A program made the translations under genes and the position numbers. 64,000 bases of DNA from Ruminococcus sp. GTDB taxonomy: Bacteria; Bacillota; Clostridia; Oscillospirales; Ruminococcaceae. The stretch lies in assembly GCA_015066705.1 (NCBI GenBank), contig SVNV01000013.1, positions 1 to 64,000 of the forward strand, given 5' to 3'. A model generated the notes under the pieces. That model was not told the DNA's origin. It did not search any database and worked only from the letters and a program-made list of their open reading frames with translations. Below, one piece after another: positions 44,345 through 52,289 of this stretch; the stretch's first letter is position 1, and each line of letters starts with the position of its first letter.

Positions 44345-44374
44345 TTGAAATTATACCATATAATATGATATAAT
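44345..44374 (+). promoter_or_regulatory. Divergent leuC/lysR promoter and operator region
   Basis: A rightward promoter TTGAAA (44345-44350), 18-base spacer and TATAAT (44369-44374) suits the LysR gene. A leftward TATAAT overlaps it at 44355-44350 for leuC. A small dyad AGTTA-AAA-TAACT lies at 44394-44406 and could be a LysR site. The overlap would couple the two promoters. Confidence 0.6.
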
Positions 44375-44434
44375 TAAAATACATATTTGGAATAGTTAAA
44401 ATAACTAAAAGTTATGAGGTTGAAAGGAGGACTC

Positions 44435-45367
44435 ATGGAACAGAATTTAAACCAGTACAGAATATTTTATGCGGTAGCACAGGCAGGAAGTATTTCAAAA
44501 GCCAGTGAAAAGCTGTATATTTCACAGCCTGCGGTAAGTAAGAGTATTTCAAAGCTGGAGGAGTCCCTTGATGCGGTGCTTTTAAAGCGTTCACGAAAGG
44601 GGATTACCCTGACCGACGAGGGTAAAACTCTCTTTGAACAGCTTGGAATTGCTTTTGCCGCTATAGAAGCAGGCGAAAAGAAAATAAAGAATCTTCACGA
44701 CTTAGGAATTGGAAAAATCAAAATCGGGGTTTCTGCGAGCCTTTGTAGATTTATTCTTGTGCCGTTTTTAAAGGGCTTTATTGAAGAAAATCCACATGTA
44801 AGTATTACCATTGTCAATCAGTCCTCTGCAAAGACTTTCAAGCTTCTCGAACAGGGTAAAATTGATGCAGCTCTTGTTGTAAATCAGAATGGTGATGATT
44901 TTGGTGATGATTTTATTGCGGTAAGTGAGCTTGAAGATATTTTTGTTGCAACCCCTACATATATCGAAAACCTCAAAACAAGAATAGCTTCTCCTGATGC
45001 TGATACCCCTACACTTCTCGAAAGTGCAAACCTTATGCTTCTTGACGAGGAAAATATCTCAAGAATTTTCGTTGATAACTACCTTAACCAGCACGGCATC
45101 GAGGTTAATAAATTCCTTGAGGTTACAAATATGGACCTTCTTATCGAATTTGCAAAAATCGGTATGGGTGTTTCCTGTGTAATCAGAGAAATGGCAAGAA
45201 AAGAGCTTGACGAGGGAAGCTTGGTTGAGCTTCCACTTAAATTCCCTATGAATAAGCGTACCGTCGGATTTATTCTCCCAAAGGAAAACCTTGCCGTACC
45301 GACAGTTTCTAATTTCAAAAAGTTTATTGTTGAAAATATGGAGCAAATAGTGACAGAAAGGAAATAA
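44435..45367 (+). CDS. LysR-family transcriptional regulator
   Basis: The ATG at 44435 follows GAAAGGAGG. The 310-residue protein has the LysR helix-turn-helix QAGSISKASEKLYISQPAVS with SKSISKLEE after it, and a substrate-binding domain from about residue 88 (GKIKIGVSASLCRFILVPFL). It lies divergent from leuCDB, the usual position of a LysR regulator that controls the facing operon, so control of leucine synthesis is likely but not shown. Confidence 0.92.
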   Translation: MEQNLNQYRIFYAVAQAGSISKASEKLYISQPAVSKSISKLEESLDAVLLKRSRKGITLTDEGKTLFEQLGIAFAAIEAGEKKIKNLHDLGIGKIKIGVSASLCRFILVPFLKGFIEENPHVSITIVNQSSAKTFKLLEQGKIDAALVVNQNGDDFGDDFIAVSELEDIFVATPTYIENLKTRIASPDADTPTLLESANLMLLDEENISRIFVDNYLNQHGIEVNKFLEVTNMDLLIEFAKIGMGVSCVIREMARKELDEGSLVELPLKFPMNKRTVGFILPKENLAVPTVSNFKKFIVENMEQIVTERK

Positions 45368-45369
45368 GT

Positions 45370-45921
45370 ATGAAAAAGACACTGATTTTTAACGGAAGCC
45401 CGAGAAGCAACGGAGATACAGCTTCTCTCATTAGAATCCTTATAGAAAAGCTGGAAGGCGAGTTTGAAATTGTAAATTGCTATGAAGCTGATATTTCACC
45501 TTGTATTGACTGCCGTGAATGTCGTGAGATTGATGATTGTGCTATAAACGACGATATGCAGAAGATTTATGATTACCTCAATGAATGCGATAATGTTGTT
45601 ATTGCAAGCCCGATTTATTTTTCACAGCCGACAGGAAAGCTGCTTGATGTTGTAAGCAGATTCCAGAGATATTTTTCGCAGACATATTTCAAAAAGAAAA
45701 GACCGTTTCTTAAAGCTAAAAAAGGCGGAATTATCCTTGTGGGCGGTGGAAACGGTAACTGCGACAGTGCCTATAAAACTGTTGTTGGCATTATGAAAAT
45801 GATAAATGTAACAAGCTTTGCACCACTGGTTAAAAGCCATAGTACAGATACAATTCCTGCATTAAATGACCAGAACGCTATGGAGTCTTTGCTTAATCTT
45901 GCAGAATATCTGAATATCTGA
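45370..45921 (+). CDS. NADPH-dependent FMN reductase / flavodoxin-like iron-sulfur flavoprotein
   Basis: The 183-residue protein has the flavin-phosphate loop NGSPRSNGDTASLI at 8-21, ISPCIDCRECREIDDCAIND with four Cys near 41-57 and ASPIYFSQPTGKL. The layout is that of the multimeric flavodoxin/iron-sulfur flavoprotein group. The start lies two bases after the LysR stop with a ribosome site inside that gene (GAAAGGAAA), so the two are cotranscribed. The electron partner is unknown. Confidence 0.88.
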   Translation: MKKTLIFNGSPRSNGDTASLIRILIEKLEGEFEIVNCYEADISPCIDCRECREIDDCAINDDMQKIYDYLNECDNVVIASPIYFSQPTGKLLDVVSRFQRYFSQTYFKKKRPFLKAKKGGIILVGGGNGNCDSAYKTVVGIMKMINVTSFAPLVKSHSTDTIPALNDQNAMESLLNLAEYLNI

Positions 45922-45942
45922 TTTTTTAAAATATACTTTTTA

Positions 45943-45971
45943 TTGACAAATTACTGGTAATTATGTATAAT
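45943..45971 (+). promoter_or_regulatory. Promoter of the large surface protein gene
   Basis: A perfect TTGACA (45943-45948), 17-base spacer and TATAAT (45966-45971) lie 56 bases before the ATG. Confidence 0.9.
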
Positions 45972-46027
45972 TATAACAACAGTAATGATGTTATTTCTGT
46001 GAGTTTACAACATAAAGGAGCGATTTT

Positions 46028-48478
46028 ATGAAAAAAACCATAAAAAAAGGTTTTGCATTATTCCTGACAGTCCTGTTGGTAGTAACAATGTGGACTGTTC
46101 CTGTTTACGCAGAAGGAAGCATAGATGTTATTTTCAGTGGCGTTAATGCTATTCTAAAAGAAGGAACAACAGGCGAAAACGCTGCTTCAGCTGATGAGGA
46201 TTATTCTTTGACAGTTGAATTTGAAGATGGCTGTTCACTTGGTTATATATCGGTATTTGGCTATGGCAATAATGATGGTAAGGTATTGGATTATGATTAT
46301 GATGAAGCCACCGGTGTTATTACTGTTACCAAAGAGCATATGGCTGAATATGAAGGAACATTGTATGAGATTGAGATTCAAGTAATTGCTACAACAGAAT
46401 TCAATCCTGAAAATGATATAATTGATGTTTCATCACTTCCATATGTTGATGAATATGAACTCAGCGAAGATTTGGCTAAGCTTATTGGCTTTGAAGATTC
46501 AGTTGATGTCGGAATTATGAGATTCTACCAGATTGAACTTGAAGAAGGACAGGAATTATATTATAAAGCTATCGGAACTGATGATGTCTATACAGATTTG
46601 AGACTTTATGTTGCAAAATATATTGAGAATAACCGTTTTGAAGCCCTTGACTATACCGATGGTGATTATTTAGGTATGGGAGAGATAGGACTTTTTGGCC
46701 CATCTGAAGCAGGTAAATATATCTTTATTTTAGTTACAGATGATGTTTATATTGGAGAGAATGTGAAATTCGAGCTTCTTGATATTGCTTCATTTGAGGA
46801 CAACCTTGATTTCACAGAGACAACTGTTCCGACTCCTGATGCAGATGACCTCTGGGACTGGGATACAGCAACAAAGACTCTTACACTTAAGGACGGTTTT
46901 GATATTTTAACGGAATCTTGTGCAGTTGTTCTTCCTGATGGCGCAACTGTAAATGTTGAAGGAAATGCTTCAATCTGTAGTTTTACAGAAGACGCTATAT
47001 GTGGCGGAGGCGACCTTACAATAAATCTTGCAAAAGGAGCAACTCTTGATATTGAAGCCGGCTATGCCTGTATTTATACACCTGCCGGGGAAATTATAGT
47101 ACAGGGTGAAGCTGACGCTGACGGAAATCTTCCTGTTTTGAAGTCAAAAGCTAGTTATAATGGATTTCTTATTGATGACGACGGACATAATTCTGCTATT
47201 GACGGTAAGACAAATGCTGTAATTATCAATAATGTTAAGCTTGATATGACGGGCGTAGGTGGTATTGCAGTTTTTGAAGGAGAAGTTACTATCGAAGACA
47301 GTGAGGTAACAGCTGATACAAAAGACGAATGTGTTTACGTTGATTACTATGATACAGAACCAGGTGAGGATTATGACATTGTAATCGTAAACAGCGTTCT
47401 TGACCTTACATCAGAAGATGAAGCTATTCAGAACTACATTGGCGGTGTAACTATTACTGGTTGTGATACAAAGCTTTGTTCAAAGGAACAAGAGGGTATT
47501 GATGCAACAGGTAATGTAAATATCGAAGGTGGACGCATTAACATCACATCAGAAAAAAACAATATCCTGGCAGATGGACATTATTTATATCTTACAGATG
47601 TAAATTTCTACCTGCATAATAACAGTGTTGACGGCGAATATGACATTATTGAGGCTTACACTAATGGTGCTTGGGGCGAATTTATCGTTTATGACCAGAA
47701 TATGAATATTATCCACGACGGTGAAATGACTGATGAAATGATAAGAATGTTTGAAGAAGAGGGAATGTTTACTTTTTCAGATGAAAATGGCGAACACATC
47801 TATCCTAAGCTTGTTGTTTCAACCTTTGACGGAAAAGCAGAGAATAACGTTGTAGAAGGTGTTCTCAACCAGTACGAAGAAGGTCAGAACCTTGAATTTA
47901 CAGCTGATTCAGAGGGTATGGATATTAAATATCCTGTCTGGGCATTTGAACGATTCAAAGCAAGAAAGTGGGAAATCGTTGGTACCAACCTCAGCGGAAT
48001 AGTTGAAGAAGAGGGAAATACCATCGACATTTCAACTCTTGAGGCTGGTACATATACTCTCAGAGTCAGATTTGAAAAACAGGTATTTATGAGAGATTAC
48101 TGGACTTATTATGGTAACGCAGGCGAGGATAAGATAGATTATGTTGATGTTGAATTTGAAGTTCTTGGTGCAAATCAGGAAATAACACCTCCACCAACTG
48201 ATGACGACCCGACTGACGACGACCCTCCTGCTGATGAATCACCAGAACAGGACGACGACCCTCCTGCTGATGAATCACCAGAACAGGACGATAACCCACC
48301 TGCTGATGATAACCCTCCTGTTGACGAAACACCTGAACAGGGCGACAACTCAGACGAAGGCGATAAAGAAGAAGCACCCGATACAGGTGCAGGAAGTGCA
48401 GGCTTTGTTTATGTAATTGTTGCACTTGTCGGTGTTATGACACTTTCAGTAAAGAAAACTAAAAAAGCTTCTAAGTAA
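46028..48478 (+). CDS. Large secreted, probably sortase-anchored beta-helix surface protein
   Basis: The 816-residue protein has a signal peptide (1-31, ending PVYAEG). A beta-rich region to about residue 275 is followed by a region (about 275-530) with strand repeats such as TLTLKDGFDILTESCAVVLP and GDLTINLAKGATLDIEAG, as in right-handed beta-helix proteins. A less regular domain (530-705) and an acidic Pro/Asp linker with repeats of PPADESPEQDD (about 715-775) follow. The C-terminus has APDTGAG, a hydrophobic helix and KKTKKASK, the sorting-signal pattern (an LPXTG variant). Ligand unknown. The ribosome site AAAGGAG precedes the ATG. Confidence 0.8.
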   Translation: MKKTIKKGFALFLTVLLVVTMWTVPVYAEGSIDVIFSGVNAILKEGTTGENAASADEDYSLTVEFEDGCSLGYISVFGYGNNDGKVLDYDYDEATGVITVTKEHMAEYEGTLYEIEIQVIATTEFNPENDIIDVSSLPYVDEYELSEDLAKLIGFEDSVDVGIMRFYQIELEEGQELYYKAIGTDDVYTDLRLYVAKYIENNRFEALDYTDGDYLGMGEIGLFGPSEAGKYIFILVTDDVYIGENVKFELLDIASFEDNLDFTETTVPTPDADDLWDWDTATKTLTLKDGFDILTESCAVVLPDGATVNVEGNASICSFTEDAICGGGDLTINLAKGATLDIEAGYACIYTPAGEIIVQGEADADGNLPVLKSKASYNGFLIDDDGHNSAIDGKTNAVIINNVKLDMTGVGGIAVFEGEVTIEDSEVTADTKDECVYVDYYDTEPGEDYDIVIVNSVLDLTSEDEAIQNYIGGVTITGCDTKLCSKEQEGIDATGNVNIEGGRINITSEKNNILADGHYLYLTDVNFYLHNNSVDGEYDIIEAYTNGAWGEFIVYDQNMNIIHDGEMTDEMIRMFEEEGMFTFSDENGEHIYPKLVVSTFDGKAENNVVEGVLNQYEEGQNLEFTADSEGMDIKYPVWAFERFKARKWEIVGTNLSGIVEEEGNTIDISTLEAGTYTLRVRFEKQVFMRDYWTYYGNAGEDKIDYVDVEFEVLGANQEITPPPTDDDPTDDDPPADESPEQDDDPPADESPEQDDNPPADDNPPVDETPEQGDNSDEGDKEEAPDTGAGSAGFVYVIVALVGVMTLSVKKTKKASK

Positions 48479-48487
48479 TATGTGTGT

Positions 48488-48519
48488 AAAAATCCCCTCG
48501 TTATAACGAGGGGATTTTT
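48488..48519 (+). terminator. Rho-independent terminator
   Basis: AAAATCCCCTCGTTA pairs with TAACGAGGGGATTTTT, then TC. It lies ten bases after the surface protein stop. Confidence 0.95.
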
Positions 48520-48613
48520 CAAAATGTGAAATTACAGAAAAATTTCAGAATAAATGAGATATTTACTCCTGAAACCGTAGTATATAGTTGAGGTGGAAAG
48601 GACGGTGAAAAGA

Positions 48614-49171
48614 ATGGACGATAGTAAAATAATTGAATTGTTCTATGAGCGCTCGGAGCAGGCAATCGTTGCACTATCAGATAAATATGGTTCCGTTTGT
48701 TTAAAAGTTGCTTTTAATATACTTAACAATACAGAAGATTCAGAAGAATGTGTAAACGAAGCTTATTTAGGAGCTTGGAATACAATACCACCTCAGAATC
48801 CAAATCCTTTACTGAGCTATGTTTGTCGTATCGTGCGTAATCTTGCTGTTAAAAAGTATCATTCCAATACTGCGTTAAAGAGAAATAGCATCTATGATGT
48901 GGCTCTTGACGAGCTTGAAAATTGTTTTGCATCTTCTGTTTCTGTGGAAGATGAATTCAACGCCATTGAAACTGCACGGATTATTAACGGGTTTCTGTCA
49001 AAACTTGATAAAGAAAACAGAATTTTGTTCGTAAGACGTTATTGGTATTCAGACTCTATTGATGACCTTGCTAAAATATTTGAAACAAGCAACCATAATA
49101 TTTCTGTCCGCCTTTTCAGATTAAGAGAAAAACTAAAGAAACATCTTATCAAGGAGGGAATATTTCAATGA
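48614..49171 (+). CDS. ECF-type RNA polymerase sigma factor
   Basis: The ATG at 48614 has AAAGGA eleven bases upstream; a GTG at 48605 and one at 48593 are in-frame alternatives. The 185-residue protein has region 2 (about 16-80, with EDSEECVNEAYLGAWNTIPP) and region 4 (about 130-180, with SIDDLAKIFETSNHNISVRL). It belongs to the group of ECF factors in Firmicutes that pair with a membrane anti-sigma protein. The next gene overlaps by four bases. Confidence 0.92.
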   Translation: MDDSKIIELFYERSEQAIVALSDKYGSVCLKVAFNILNNTEDSEECVNEAYLGAWNTIPPQNPNPLLSYVCRIVRNLAVKKYHSNTALKRNSIYDVALDELENCFASSVSVEDEFNAIETARIINGFLSKLDKENRILFVRRYWYSDSIDDLAKIFETSNHNISVRLFRLREKLKKHLIKEGIFQ

Positions 49172-49929
49172 AAAGAGAAAATATTTCAGAGATAATTGAT
49201 AATATCAGTTCTGAATATATTGATGAAGCTGCTGAATACATAAATAATAAGAAAACCACAACTAAAAAAATATGGTATAAAAGATTAATTCCAATGGTAG
49301 CCTGTCTGTGTCTTGTTATAGGTGGAGTGTTTGTTGTAAATAGCTTAAGGAATAGTCTGAGTAAACCAAATGATATACCGAAATCAAGTGATACAGATTA
49401 TGATGATATACTACAATCAGGTGATATTGTTGTAAATAAACATAAGCACGATGTGTTTGGTATAATGGATATGGATGTTGGTTTTACCAGCTATGAATTT
49501 ATTTCAGAAACAGAGAAAAAGGAAATGCTTGATTATTTTGAAAGCATAATCGGATTCAGGTATGAAGATTTTATAGAAAAGATACCTGATAATTTTATAA
49601 TAAGGTCTTTTTATTCTGTTGATACACCTGCTGATATTGAGCATAAGATTTATCTTCCTCACGATTATGTAATAGTATTCGAGACAGAAAATGGTGGGGA
49701 AATCAAATTATCATTCTCGCCATATTCAAAACCGCTGAAAGATGTGGTAGTAAATATGTGTGAAAACCCAAAAGCATCAGTAATAAACGGTAAGAATGTA
49801 TATATTTGCGGTCTGAATAAAGGGGACTATAACGCACAGTTCTTATGTAAAAAGATAAACTATGACGTAGAGGCAACAGCTATCAAGTTAGATGAGCTGG
49901 TAAGCCTTATAGACAGTATTACAAAGTGA
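49168..49929 (+). CDS. Probable membrane anti-sigma factor
   Basis: The 253-residue protein has a cytoplasmic N-terminus (1-45, NISEIIDNISSEYIDEAAEY), one membrane helix (about 47-63) and an extracytoplasmic part of about 185 residues with no family I recognise. Such N-termini with conserved acidic helices occur in anti-sigma factors that hold the sigma factor encoded upstream. The ATGA overlap supports coupled synthesis. The outer domain would be the sensor; its signal is unknown. Confidence 0.75.
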   Translation: MKRENISEIIDNISSEYIDEAAEYINNKKTTTKKIWYKRLIPMVACLCLVIGGVFVVNSLRNSLSKPNDIPKSSDTDYDDILQSGDIVVNKHKHDVFGIMDMDVGFTSYEFISETEKKEMLDYFESIIGFRYEDFIEKIPDNFIIRSFYSVDTPADIEHKIYLPHDYVIVFETENGGEIKLSFSPYSKPLKDVVVNMCENPKASVINGKNVYICGLNKGDYNAQFLCKKINYDVEATAIKLDELVSLIDSITK

Positions 49930-49943
49930 AATAGTAACAAATA

Positions 49944-49975
49944 AAAATCCCTCACAGATTTCTCTGCGAGGGAGA
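49944..49975 (-). terminator. Terminator of tRNA-Ser
   Basis: Leftward, TCCCTCGCAGA pairs with TCTGTGAGGGA (one G-T) around GAAA and is followed by TTTTTATTT. A second hairpin (GCAAACG-TCA-CGTTTGC, 49981-49997) lies between it and the tRNA 3' end. Confidence 0.8.
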
Positions 49976-49997
49976 TGGATGCAAACGTCACGTTTGC

Positions 49998-50090
49998 TGG
50001 CGGAGAAGGAGGGATTCGAACCCTCGATGAGCTATTAACCCATACACGAGTTCCAGTCGTGCGCCATAAACCGGACTAGGCGACTTCTCC
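49998..50090 (-). tRNA. tRNA-Ser (anticodon GGA), CCA encoded
   Basis: Leftward, 5' GGAGAAG pairs with CTTCTCC, followed by G and CCA. The anticodon stem CACGA/TCGTG encloses CTGGAAC, giving GGA. The variable arm is long (class II) and the T-loop reads GGTTCGAATCC. Confidence 0.97.
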
Positions 50091-50104
50091 AATAACACTC
50101 AAAT

Positions 50105-50133
50105 ATTATAACACACATCTCTCAAAAATGCAA
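50105..50133 (-). promoter_or_regulatory. Promoter of tRNA-Ser
   Basis: Leftward TTGCAT (50133-50128), 17-base spacer and TATAAT (50110-50105) lie 15 bases before the tRNA 5' end. Confidence 0.8.
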
Positions 50134-50143
50134 TAGATTTTAC

Positions 50144-50182
50144 AAAAAAAAGTGGCAAGTTAATAACCTGCCACTTTGCTTT
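50144..50182 (-). terminator. Terminator of the acylation operon
   Basis: Leftward, AAAGTGGCAGGTT pairs with AACTTGCCACTTT (one G-T) around ATT and ends in T8. It follows the lipoprotein gene and closes the four-gene operon. Confidence 0.9.
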
Positions 50183-50890
50183 TTATTCAGTGAAAACTCC
50201 AAAGCTTGTAACCTTTTCATTTTCAATCATAACGTAGAGAGTTAAGTTTCCGTCAACGTATTCAAAGGAATTTCCATCAAAGTCGCCACTCCCGTAAATT
50301 GCCTTTACTTCTTCAACAGAAAGCCCGATTTTAAGTCCCTTAGGAGTCTTTGCATTTCCGGAAGCAACCTCAACCTCAAGCACCTTGTCCTTGCTTCCCG
50401 ATGGGTAGGTGTAAATGGTAACACCGCCGTAAATAAAGGTTTTGTCGTCGCCGTCGTAAAGACAGCTTGGTGAAGAAAATTCCTCATCAGGCTCTCCTAA
50501 AGAAGATTTGAGACCTGAAAAATCGGCGTCTGGCTTGATTTTTACAGAATTTACTTCGATTACAGCATCACTCTTTGAAAAACTTCCTGCCGGCTTTTCA
50601 ACCTCCACCTTGGCAGTGGTGGTTGTAGTTTTAATTTCATCAGATTCTATTGGCTCTTCCTTTTCAGGAATGGTTGTTGTAGACTGAGTTGTTGTTGTGT
50701 TGTCGCCGATAATGATAGCACCCTCAACTTTTTTTGTTGTAGTGGTAGTGGAATCGCCTAAGTTTTCTAAAACCTGACCTGTGGTTGTGGTAGTAGCCTT
50801 GGTGGTTGTGTTTTTTTCACTGTCAGCAGTAGCTCCACAGCCGGCAAGCAAAACGCTGCCCATACAAATTATAATTAACGCCTTTTTCAT
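50183..50890 (-). CDS. Thr-rich lipoprotein with a beta-rich C-terminal domain
   Basis: The 235-residue protein has a lipoprotein signal peptide with lipobox LAGC (Cys about 18), a Thr-rich linker (about 27-95) with TTTTTT tracts, and a C-terminal domain (about 105-235) with SSLGEPDEEFSSPSCLYDGD and GLKIGLSVEEVKAIYG. Those C-terminal repeats resemble small surface domains of unknown function. It starts 11 bases after the DHHW gene with an AAGGAG ribosome site, so it is the last gene of the operon. Function unknown. Confidence 0.75.
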   Translation of the reverse strand: MKKALIIICMGSVLLAGCGATADSEKNTTTKATTTTTGQVLENLGDSTTTTTKKVEGAIIIGDNTTTTQSTTTIPEKEEPIESDEIKTTTTTAKVEVEKPAGSFSKSDAVIEVNSVKIKPDADFSGLKSSLGEPDEEFSSPSCLYDGDDKTFIYGGVTIYTYPSGSKDKVLEVEVASGNAKTPKGLKIGLSVEEVKAIYGSGDFDGNSFEYVDGNLTLYVMIENEKVTSFGVFTE

Positions 50891-50901
50891 ATAAAAACTC
50901 C

Positions 50902-52275
50902 TTATTTTGAATTTTCAAGAATGTTAAGTGTGTCATCGTTTTTTACGACAACCTTTATTTTTGCATTTTCTTCAATGAGATTACCATCAATCATAGCAGA
51001 AAAGCCATTTTCACCAATAGGAAAAGCCTCAAAAACATAAGTGCTTGAACTGTTTTCAATAAGTAAGTAAACGTCTGAAGCAACCTCAATATGCTGTGTG
51101 TCAATCTCACCTTCAAAAACAGCATAATTTCCGCTGTTATCACGACTGATTTCAAAGCTTGGCTCAGAGGTGGTAATTGCATTTCCGCTTAAAGTAACCA
51201 TACCCGAAGGCACTTTAGGAGCTTCATCTAAAAGCTCGCCGATGTTTCTTTCTGCAATTTCAATTACAACAGCGTCATATCTTTCACGACTAATGAGATT
51301 CACCTGATACGGAATATATTTCTGATATCTGACTTTTCCAACGTGAGAGGATAAAAACGGTGCTATAGCATTGGCAAAGGAATCTCTGAAGAACAGAATG
51401 CTGCCGTCTTTCTTTTCAAGGGAAGAAGTCACAAAATCCTGGCCCTCAACGTTTCCGCCACGCTTTGCAAAACGGAATCCATCAATAAGCGTAATATCAT
51501 CAGGATAGAACTGTAAATCCTTGTAATCGCTCACAGGATAAATCATTGCCTCAAGGTCGCCTGTGTAATCCTTTCTGGAAACCCAGTTGAAATCCTCATC
51601 AATCTTTTCAAAACCAATTTCGCTGAGAATTTTATTAACAGCAATAAATGCACCCTTGTTGTTCCAGTGGGTGTCGCGCTTGTGATAGAGAATCTCATCA
51701 TTTTCGCTTAAAATTCCATACAAATCAATGTACGAAACCCCAAGACTATCAAGCTCAGCAGAAAGTCTTTCAAGGTTAGAAGTCTTTCCGTCAGCGTAAT
51801 AGTAAGGCATAAATTGACCATAAAGTGTGTTTTTGTTAGGTGCAACAGTAAAAACAAACTCAAGTCCGCTTTCTGTTACGTATTTTTCAATAAGTGATAT
51901 TGTTTTTGCAACGTTTCTGATTTCTCTGTCAGAAAGCTGATTTATTCCCGAATAATCGTCAGAGGTTTCCTCTAAAAACAGCCACTCATCACTGCCGACA
52001 ATAACCTTGTCCTCGCCCGAAACTCCAAAAATACCGCTTAAAACAGCATTGTTGGCAGTAACAAGCTCAGCTCTGAAGCCAAAGTTTTCAGAAATATAGC
52101 TTTCAAGCTGGTCACCAACATCAGTGTTTAGCTTTCCGTCCTGAAAAATTTCAGGGGGCTCAGCTTTTTCACGTCTTTCAAGAGAAGCGTCCTGACTTGT
52201 AAAAAGCATACTGATAGCAGGGAAGGCGCATATTGCAAAAAACAAAATGCAGAAAATTATTCTGATATTTTTCAT
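50902..52275 (-). CDS. DHHW/AlgJ-like extracytoplasmic acetylation protein
   Basis: The ATG at 52275 follows GGGAGGCGG. The 457-residue protein has an N-terminal membrane anchor (about 5-24) and an SGNH-like fold. The block YHKRDTHWNNKGAFIAVNKI (Asp-Thr-His-Trp) and the later SILFFRDSFANAIAPFL are typical of DHHW/AlgX-AlgJ proteins. Such proteins receive acetyl groups from an MBOAT partner and modify surface polymers. The partner is encoded just upstream (start 53690), 14 bases away. Confidence 0.9.
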   Translation of the reverse strand: MKNIRIIFCILFFAICAFPAISMLFTSQDASLERREKAEPPEIFQDGKLNTDVGDQLESYISENFGFRAELVTANNAVLSGIFGVSGEDKVIVGSDEWLFLEETSDDYSGINQLSDREIRNVAKTISLIEKYVTESGLEFVFTVAPNKNTLYGQFMPYYYADGKTSNLERLSAELDSLGVSYIDLYGILSENDEILYHKRDTHWNNKGAFIAVNKILSEIGFEKIDEDFNWVSRKDYTGDLEAMIYPVSDYKDLQFYPDDITLIDGFRFAKRGGNVEGQDFVTSSLEKKDGSILFFRDSFANAIAPFLSSHVGKVRYQKYIPYQVNLISRERYDAVVIEIAERNIGELLDEAPKVPSGMVTLSGNAITTSEPSFEISRDNSGNYAVFEGEIDTQHIEVASDVYLLIENSSSTYVFEAFPIGENGFSAMIDGNLIEENAKIKVVVKNDDTLNILENSK

Positions 52276-52289
52276 ATAACCGCCTCCCT

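Noticed and set aside
44307..44384. Longer LeuC start at 44384
   Set aside because: The added residues are encoded by the AT-rich divergent promoter region and precede a good ribosome site for the ATG at 44306.
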